A model generated the notes under the pieces. It was not told the DNA's origin and did no database searches. It worked only from the letters and a program-made list of their open reading frames with translations. This document shows, in pieces, positions 7,100-11,272 of a DNA stretch of 11,272 bases. The position numbers were made by a program, and so were the translations under genes. The DNA lies in the NCBI GenBank assembly GCA_031282785.1, contig JAITDB010000009.1, forward strand, positions 1 to 11,272, written 5' to 3'. Numbering within the stretch: the first letter of the stretch is position 1; every line of letters begins with the position of its first letter. Origin of the DNA: Holosporaceae bacterium (GTDB lineage Bacteria; Pseudomonadota; Alphaproteobacteria; UBA3830).

Positions 7100-8415
7100 T
7101 GTGGGGTATCCGTCGTTTTCGGCTGAGGTTTTAATATGCAGATTACACATGGGTCTTTTCCAAAAATTTCTTTTGCTTGCTTATTTATTTCTTCAAGTGA
7201 GTATTGATTAATATTAAGTACGAATTTTTTTACATAGTCGAAATCGTTGCCAGCACTGACTCTCTTGGAAAAATAATCCAGAGCTTCTAGTAGATCTGTT
7301 CTGTACATTTTATAGGTATCAAACAATTTCCGAGAAGCCGCTTCTGCTTGATTTTTTGTTACTTCTTCGGAAGCGATGTACTTAATTTCTCCCAATACCG
7401 ATGTTATTATTTCATCCACGTCGTCGGAGTTTTTAGCAGTTATGGTCATGTAGAAGTCGCCGTAATCGTAGTTCCAGAAAGAATAGCTGAAAGCAATGGA
7501 AGATACAATTTTCTGCTCCTCAATCAAACTTTTCTGCAGCATATTTCCTAGATGTTCAAGATAAATTTCCGTTGCTAGAGCTTTTTCCTTATCATTTCTA
7601 TAGTTTGGCACTTTCCAGTACATTTCTATCACGGGAACGTTCACCTGCTCGCTGTATCTCGTGATTTTTATGACAGATCCGTGATGTTCTGGCTCCTGCA
7701 AACGATTTATGCTGGACGATGTTTTTTCCATCTGGCCAAAATGTTTTTGCACAGATTCCAAGGTTTTGTTTTTCGAGACATTCCCGGCTATGACGAGAGT
7801 AACTCTGTCGGTCGTATAGTGGTTTTGCTTGAACAGAGCGATATCATTTTCGTTTATGAGCCGGAGTCCTTCCTTGGTGCCGTAGATATTGGATCCGTAC
7901 TTGGAATGCCAATACATCGATTTTCTTGCTTCTCTTTTTATTATGGTCCGATCCATTTGCTCGTCGTTGCTGATAATCTGCTCCACCAAATTTTTAGAGG
8001 TCGTGACATCTTCCGGAGTAAAAGAAGACGCCAAAAATAATTCGCTCAGATTTTTTAGAAAGTCGTCAAGATCTTCTTGTTTTCCACAAAAATAGTATAC
8101 GCTTTGGTCATAGCCAGTATAGGAATTGCTTTCGAGACCAGTCTGCAGAGCGTTTCCGTTGATGCTGCTCATATACTTTTTGGTCAGAATCTTGGAAAGG
8201 AGGTTGGCGATTCCTTCTTTCTCGATTTCGTCGGTGCTGCCGGCCGAAACGCAGAGCGCTACCATGAGCAAATCAGTTTCTGCTCCTTCTAAAAAAATGA
8301 CGGATATGCCATTTTCCAATTTACAGATGGAACTGTCTCTATATTCGTAATTGGTTGCGCTTATAATGGGAAAAGAAAACAGCAAAAACAAAGAAAAAAG
8401 AATTTTCTTCAACAT
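7096..8415 (-). CDS. Exported M16-family peptidase homologue lacking the zinc motif
   Basis: This 439-residue protein has a Sec signal peptide (MLKK, then a hydrophobic stretch to about residue 18, with probable cleavage near ISA-T at 20/21) and is therefore periplasmic. The fold signs are LENGISVIFLE (33-43), VSAGSTDEIEKEGIANLL (56-73), Y200-region NHYTTDRVTLVIAGNV, and a second half with VIEMYWKVPNY. Active M16 enzymes carry HxxEH after the GIA/GIS turn; here the matching positions are N71, S74 and K75, so zinc binding and proteolysis are not expected. Inactive M16 subunits are known as partners of active ones (MPP alpha, and the second of tandem bacterial PqqL-like pairs), but no active partner is seen in the window. 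The start has a strong GGAGG ribosome binding site (8421-8425) with five-base spacing. A non-proteolytic binding or chaperone role is an inference. Confidence 0.85.
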   Translation of the reverse strand: MLKKILFSLFLLFSFPIISATNYEYRDSSICKLENGISVIFLEGAETDLLMVALCVSAGSTDEIEKEGIANLLSKILTKKYMSSINGNALQTGLESNSYTGYDQSVYYFCGKQEDLDDFLKNLSELFLASSFTPEDVTTSKNLVEQIISNDEQMDRTIIKREARKSMYWHSKYGSNIYGTKEGLRLINENDIALFKQNHYTTDRVTLVIAGNVSKNKTLESVQKHFGQMEKTSSSINRLQEPEHHGSVIKITRYSEQVNVPVIEMYWKVPNYRNDKEKALATEIYLEHLGNMLQKSLIEEQKIVSSIAFSYSFWNYDYGDFYMTITAKNSDDVDEIITSVLGEIKYIASEEVTKNQAEAASRKLFDTYKMYRTDLLEALDYFSKRVSAGNDFDYVKKFVLNINQYSLEEINKQAKEIFGKDPCVICILKPQPKTTDTPQ

Positions 8416-8442
8416 GAGGACCTCCAGTCGTAAACAATTGCA

Positions 8443-8667
8443 TCAGATTTTTTTATCTTCCGGTAGACGAATTTCAGACTCAGCTTGCCGATCGAATTTT
8501 TGCTTCACATTGTGTCCTTTGCCTACCGATGCCGATGATTTGCTAAGTATCGGCGGAATCAACAGCTTATTTGTTTGCTTCAGAGCTTCTGTGTCTATTT
8601 TTTCATTTTCGGGACTGTTGCACCCGCTCAAAAGTAATAGCAAAAAAAATGCAGATATGTATTTCAT
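8443..8667 (-). CDS. Small lipoprotein, possible BamF/DUF3035-position homologue
   Basis: This 74-residue secreted lipoprotein has a short signal peptide (MKYISAFFLLLLLSGC) with lipobox LSGC and lipidated C16. Asn at +2, not Asp, favours the outer membrane. The mature part is polar, with one proline-rich hydrophobic patch KLLIPPIL and otherwise no recognisable domain. The longest frame begins at 8685, but the ATG at 8667 puts the charge-hydrophobic-lipobox order right and has a GAGG ribosome binding site (8673-8676) five bases upstream. It lies between lspA and an M16-like gene, the place where Alphaproteobacteria usually carry the DUF3035 lipoprotein (BamF). The typical DUF3035 motif (PDEF...RAPL.LPP) is not clear here, and only LLIPPIL is reminiscent of it. 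The lipoprotein call is firm; the BamF link is speculative. There is no known reaction. Confidence 0.8.
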   Translation of the reverse strand: MKYISAFFLLLLLSGCNSPENEKIDTEALKQTNKLLIPPILSKSSASVGKGHNVKQKFDRQAESEIRLPEDKKI

Positions 8668-8684
8668 ATTTACCTCAATTACCA

Positions 8685-8712
8685 ATTATCACATTTCAAG
8701 AACATCACCCAA
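8685..8712 (-). promoter_or_regulatory. Candidate promoter upstream of the lipoprotein gene
   Basis: On the minus strand there is an extended -10 like TGTGATAAT (hexamer GATAAT at 8685-8690) and a poor -35 TTGGGT at 8707-8712 with 16-bp spacing. It falls in the 74-base gap between lspA and the lipoprotein gene, the only sizeable gap in the minus-strand run. The expected start of transcription would leave a leader of about ten bases including GAGG. Confidence 0.25.
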
Positions 8713-8741
8713 CGGATTTTTTTCGTTCCCGTAAAAATTTT

Positions 8742-9224
8742 TCATTGGGCAGCACTCTCATTATCACATTTATACGCGACAAAAAACAATAGCATTGCGC
8801 CAATCACAATGGAACTATCTGCGATATTAAATGCCGGCCAATGGTATCCGCAGGCATGAAAATCCAGGAAATCCACGACGGAGCCACGAAAAATTCTGTC
8901 CAGAATATTGCCGATTGCTCCGCCCATCACCAGCGCTACCGGGAGTCGGTACAGGGCATTACTCCTGGCCCATACAGCAAGGTACACAGCAACCGCCATC
9001 GATGCGCATATCAAAAAAATCGGAGATATGTTCCGGAATATTCCAAAAGAAATTCCAGTATTTCTCACGAGCAAAAGATTAAAAAACGGAAATATTTCGA
9101 GTGTACTCTGGTTGTTCAGATAATTTTCCGCCAGCTGCTTGGAAATCTGATCGCCGAGCAGGACCGTCACCAGACAGACCAGAGCCAATTTCACTGAGCC
9201 AAAGCTTTTTGGCACCGGGGGCAT
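8742..9224 (-). CDS. lspA: Lipoprotein signal peptidase (signal peptidase II)
   Basis: This inner-membrane aspartyl protease removes the signal peptide of prolipoproteins after diacylglyceryl transfer. The chosen start gives 160 residues with four hydrophobic helices. Conserved features are D25 in LGDQISK, RNTGISFG (54-61), catalytic D109 in GGAIGNILDR, VVDFLDFH (116-123) and catalytic D136 in FNIADSS. The ATG at 9224 has GGAG seven bases upstream and gives an N-terminus (MPPVPKSFGS) like that of Pseudomonas LspA. A GTG at 9194 forms a GTGA overlap with the ileS stop but would leave a very short first helix, and an ATG at 9263 lies deeper in ileS. The GGAG also encodes part of the ileS zinc finger, so it could be coincidental. 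The gene overlaps ileS by 34 bases. The next gene is a lipoprotein, its likely substrate. Confidence 0.95.
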   Translation of the reverse strand: MPPVPKSFGSVKLALVCLVTVLLGDQISKQLAENYLNNQSTLEIFPFFNLLLVRNTGISFGIFRNISPIFLICASMAVAVYLAVWARSNALYRLPVALVMGGAIGNILDRIFRGSVVDFLDFHACGYHWPAFNIADSSIVIGAMLLFFVAYKCDNESAAQ

Positions 9225-11272
9225 AGCTTTTCTCCGTTGAGTGCAGTGGAAACCTTCCAGCATCTTTCACATTTTTCTCCGGGAGCCAGCGAAACAACCA
9301 CACCGATGTTTCTGATTTCGTCGGCAATGAAGGCATTAGCGGGAATCGGCGATTTATGTAATTTTATTTTGGATGTAATGGCTATTTCTTCCCAAAAATC
9401 CGTACAATTGATTAGTATTATGTCGTCCGGATCGAAAATTTCTACGCTGGCCTGCAGACTGGATCCCAAAATTTTTTCTTTTCGGGCGATTTCTATGGCT
9501 GTCGTAATACTTTTTCGAATTTCTTTGACTTTGTTGATCTTCTCATACAGAGACGGATTGAGCCATTGACTGCTCGGAGCCAAAAATTTTTCCAAATGTA
9601 TGGAGATATTTTCTTTTTCGAAGGAAATGCCCGCTTGCTTTGCTTTTGCTGCATGGAAACTCAGCCAGGCTTCTTCTGCCGTATACACAATGATTGGCGC
9701 TAGACGTCTCACCAGATGCTGAAACAGCGTATGCAGCACACATCGATAGGCTTTGCGTTTTTCGTCTTCCTGTCGGTCGCAGTAGAGGCAGTCTTTTCGG
9801 ATATCGAAGAAGAAAGACGACAAATCTCCAGAGCAAAAAGTATGTATAATCGTGAAATATTTATTGATATCGTAGGAATTTACGCACTGATCCAGTTCAG
9901 TTTCTATTTCATGCAATCGATGCAGCACCCATTTTTCCAGGTCTGGTAGTGCAGGGTAGGGGACATTTTCGTGTTTTTCGTCGTAGCCGGAGAGCGCTCC
10001 CAGCAGATAACGCAGGGTATTCCTCAGTTTTCTGTACACATCTTCCAGTTGCTTGAGAATATTGATGCCCAGTTTGAGATCCTGGGTGTAGTCGCTCCCA
10101 GACACCCACATTCTGAAGATATCGGCTCCCCAATTCTGCACGACTTCGTCCAAAGTGATGGTATTGCCGAGGGATTTCGACATTTTCCGTCCTTTTTCGT
10201 CCACGATGAAACCATGGGTGAGTATCGCTTTGAAAGGAGAATCGCTAAATATGCCGCAGGAGTTCAAAAGCGAATGCTGAAACCATCCGCGATGCTGATC
10301 TGATCCTTCCAGATACAAATCTGCTTTGGTGTCGGGATTCTCGCTGTTTCTGACGACGTAAGCATGGGTCGATGCGCTTTCGAACCAGACATCCATGGTG
10401 TCATTGATTTTTTCATAGTCGTCAGGGTTGTATTTATCTCCAAGAAAATATTTTGCATCGTGAAAAAACCAGGCGTTGGAGCCTTCCTGAGCGAAGATAT
10501 CGGCTATGCGTTCGAGAACTTCGGCATCTTTCAGAGGTTCCCCGCTTTTTTTGTCCAGAAATAGCGGAAGAGGTACGCCCCAGACTCTCTGACGAGACAA
10601 ACACCAATCGCCTCTGTTCTCAATGAACGATTTTATGCGGTTGTATCCTTGTTTTGGTATCCAATTGACCTTCTCTATCTCTTTTAAAGCTTTTTGCCTT
10701 AGACCGGTGTTTCCCATGCTGATGAACCACTGTGGAGTCGCTCGGAATATCAGTGGTGCCTTTGATCTCCAGGAATGCGGATAGCTGTGCGTTATGACCG
10801 ACTTGAATAGCAGCGCGCCAACGTCGCTCAGTGCCTGTAACAGAGCTGGTTCCACCTTAAACACATGATTCCCAGCAAAAAGCGGTACGTGGTCGTAGTA
10901 GAGGCCGTCGCCGTTGACGGTCTGGGGTACCTTGATGCCGTATTTTTTGCATATGCTAAAGTCGTCGACGCCGTGTTCTGGAGCTGTGTGAACCAATCCA
11001 GTGCCTGCATCGGTTTCCACGTGATCTCCGTTCAGCAGAGGCACGTCGAAATCATAACCGGAATCTACTAGTGGATGACTGCACACCACATTTTCCAGCA
11101 ACTCTCCTGGAATATCATGCAAAATTTTTCCGGCAAGCCCCGTGGTGCTGAAAAAATTTTCCACGAGATCCTTGGCAACTAAATATTTTTTATTTTCGAT
11201 TTCCAAAAGGGTATATTTTATATTTTTGGAGTAGGAAATCGCTCTGTTGCCGGGTATAGACCATGGCGTTGT
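9191..11272 (-). CDS. ileS: Isoleucyl-tRNA synthetase, N-terminus outside window
   Basis: This class I synthetase charges tRNA-Ile. The frame is open to the window end; 693 residues are visible, beginning TTPWSIPGNRAIS, which matches the family's WTTTPWTLPANRAIS. The catalytic N-terminal part with HIGH, roughly the first quarter, is outside. Visible parts, numbered from the window edge: the editing CP1 domain with AGTGLVHTAPEHG (about 90-102), WCLSRQRVWGVPLP, YLEGSDQHRGWFQ, KMSKS (363-367), an anticodon-binding helical domain, and a C-terminal zinc finger CERC...CPRC close to the stop. The first in-frame start codon near the edge (TTG at 11206) is internal, not a true start. DVWFESAST differs from the usual DVWFDSGST by two conservative changes. 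It heads the visible minus-strand operon and overlaps lspA. Confidence 0.97.
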   Translation of the reverse strand, partial: TTPWSIPGNRAISYSKNIKYTLLEIENKKYLVAKDLVENFFSTTGLAGKILHDIPGELLENVVCSHPLVDSGYDFDVPLLNGDHVETDAGTGLVHTAPEHGVDDFSICKKYGIKVPQTVNGDGLYYDHVPLFAGNHVFKVEPALLQALSDVGALLFKSVITHSYPHSWRSKAPLIFRATPQWFISMGNTGLRQKALKEIEKVNWIPKQGYNRIKSFIENRGDWCLSRQRVWGVPLPLFLDKKSGEPLKDAEVLERIADIFAQEGSNAWFFHDAKYFLGDKYNPDDYEKINDTMDVWFESASTHAYVVRNSENPDTKADLYLEGSDQHRGWFQHSLLNSCGIFSDSPFKAILTHGFIVDEKGRKMSKSLGNTITLDEVVQNWGADIFRMWVSGSDYTQDLKLGINILKQLEDVYRKLRNTLRYLLGALSGYDEKHENVPYPALPDLEKWVLHRLHEIETELDQCVNSYDINKYFTIIHTFCSGDLSSFFFDIRKDCLYCDRQEDEKRKAYRCVLHTLFQHLVRRLAPIIVYTAEEAWLSFHAAKAKQAGISFEKENISIHLEKFLAPSSQWLNPSLYEKINKVKEIRKSITTAIEIARKEKILGSSLQASVEIFDPDDIILINCTDFWEEIAITSKIKLHKSPIPANAFIADEIRNIGVVVSLAPGEKCERCWKVSTALNGEKLCPRCQKALAQ
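9232..9235 (-). promoter_or_regulatory. Ribosome binding site of lspA inside ileS
   Basis: Minus-strand GGAG followed by AAAAGCT and ATG (9224). It decides between three possible lspA starts but also encodes conserved ileS residues (NGEKL), which lowers its weight. Confidence 0.5.

Noticed and set aside
7100..7150. Longer pgi starting at 7150
   Set aside because: The 17 extra residues lie inside the M16-like gene, while the ATG at 7099 makes a standard ATGA overlap. A GGA-like site upstream of 7150 keeps a small doubt.
8351..8734. 127-residue plus-strand open frame opposite the lipoprotein
   Set aside because: It is the complement of the lipoprotein and the M16 start, has no family features and no ribosome binding site, and the minus-strand genes explain the region.
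8713..8741. Terminator after lspA
   Set aside because: Only a 4-bp ACGG/CCGT pairing and an A/T palindrome are present; no stable hairpin with a T tract on the minus strand.
9225..9263. lspA starting at 9263
   Set aside because: It would extend 73 bases into ileS with residues (MLEGFHCTQRRKA) that do not resemble an LspA N-terminus.
11204..11206. TTG at 11206 as the true ileS start
   Set aside because: Upstream codons continue in frame as TTPWSIPGNRAISYS, a conserved IleS segment, so the gene runs out of the window.
1..11272. tRNA, rRNA, CRISPR array, insertion sequence or phage genes
   Set aside because: Nearly all bases are covered by recognisable housekeeping or transport genes, and no cloverleaf, regularly spaced repeat, transposase or terminal inverted repeat was seen by eye.

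Overview
The window is a gene-dense stretch of a bacterial chromosome with no RNA genes, mobile elements, CRISPR arrays or long non-coding gaps that I can see. Base composition is moderately AT-rich, with many A and T runs inside genes. The organism makes meso-diaminopimelate and has outer-membrane-type lipoproteins, so it is Gram-negative. The order ileS, lspA, small lipoprotein, M16-like protein matches the ileS/lspA/DUF3035/M16 neighbourhood I know from Alphaproteobacteria. A host-associated or divergent alphaproteobacterium (for example Holosporales-like) is my best guess. It is an inference, not something the sequence proves.

Left arm (1-3552, plus strand): the 3' part of a FeoB-family ferrous iron transporter, a DtxR/MntR-type regulator and a MATE efflux protein. 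They are separated by 13 and 2 bases and so read as one operon. The FeoB belongs to a variant type in which the usual gate motifs are replaced. The regulator keeps only part of the family's metal site.

Right arm (11272 down to 3581, minus strand): ileS (its 5' end is outside the window), lspA, a 74-residue lipoprotein, an M16-family protein that has lost its zinc motif, a compact glucose-6-phosphate isomerase, a fused DapF-RNase HI protein, and rlmN. From the M16 gene to rlmN the genes are chained by overlapping stop/start signals (ATGA, TTGA, and a stop codon inside the next ribosome binding site), which points to a single translationally coupled operon. A 74-base gap before the lipoprotein is the only place in this arm with room for a second promoter. 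The two arms converge at 3553-3580.

The most notable item is the continuous 443-residue fusion of diaminopimelate epimerase to ribonuclease HI. Both halves keep their catalytic residues and are joined by a Ser/Thr/Asn/Glu-rich linker. I found no clearly new multi-gene system. The remaining points are unusual members of known families in suggestive contexts. Several starts below differ from the longest open frame because overlap junctions, ribosome binding sites and family alignment support shorter forms.
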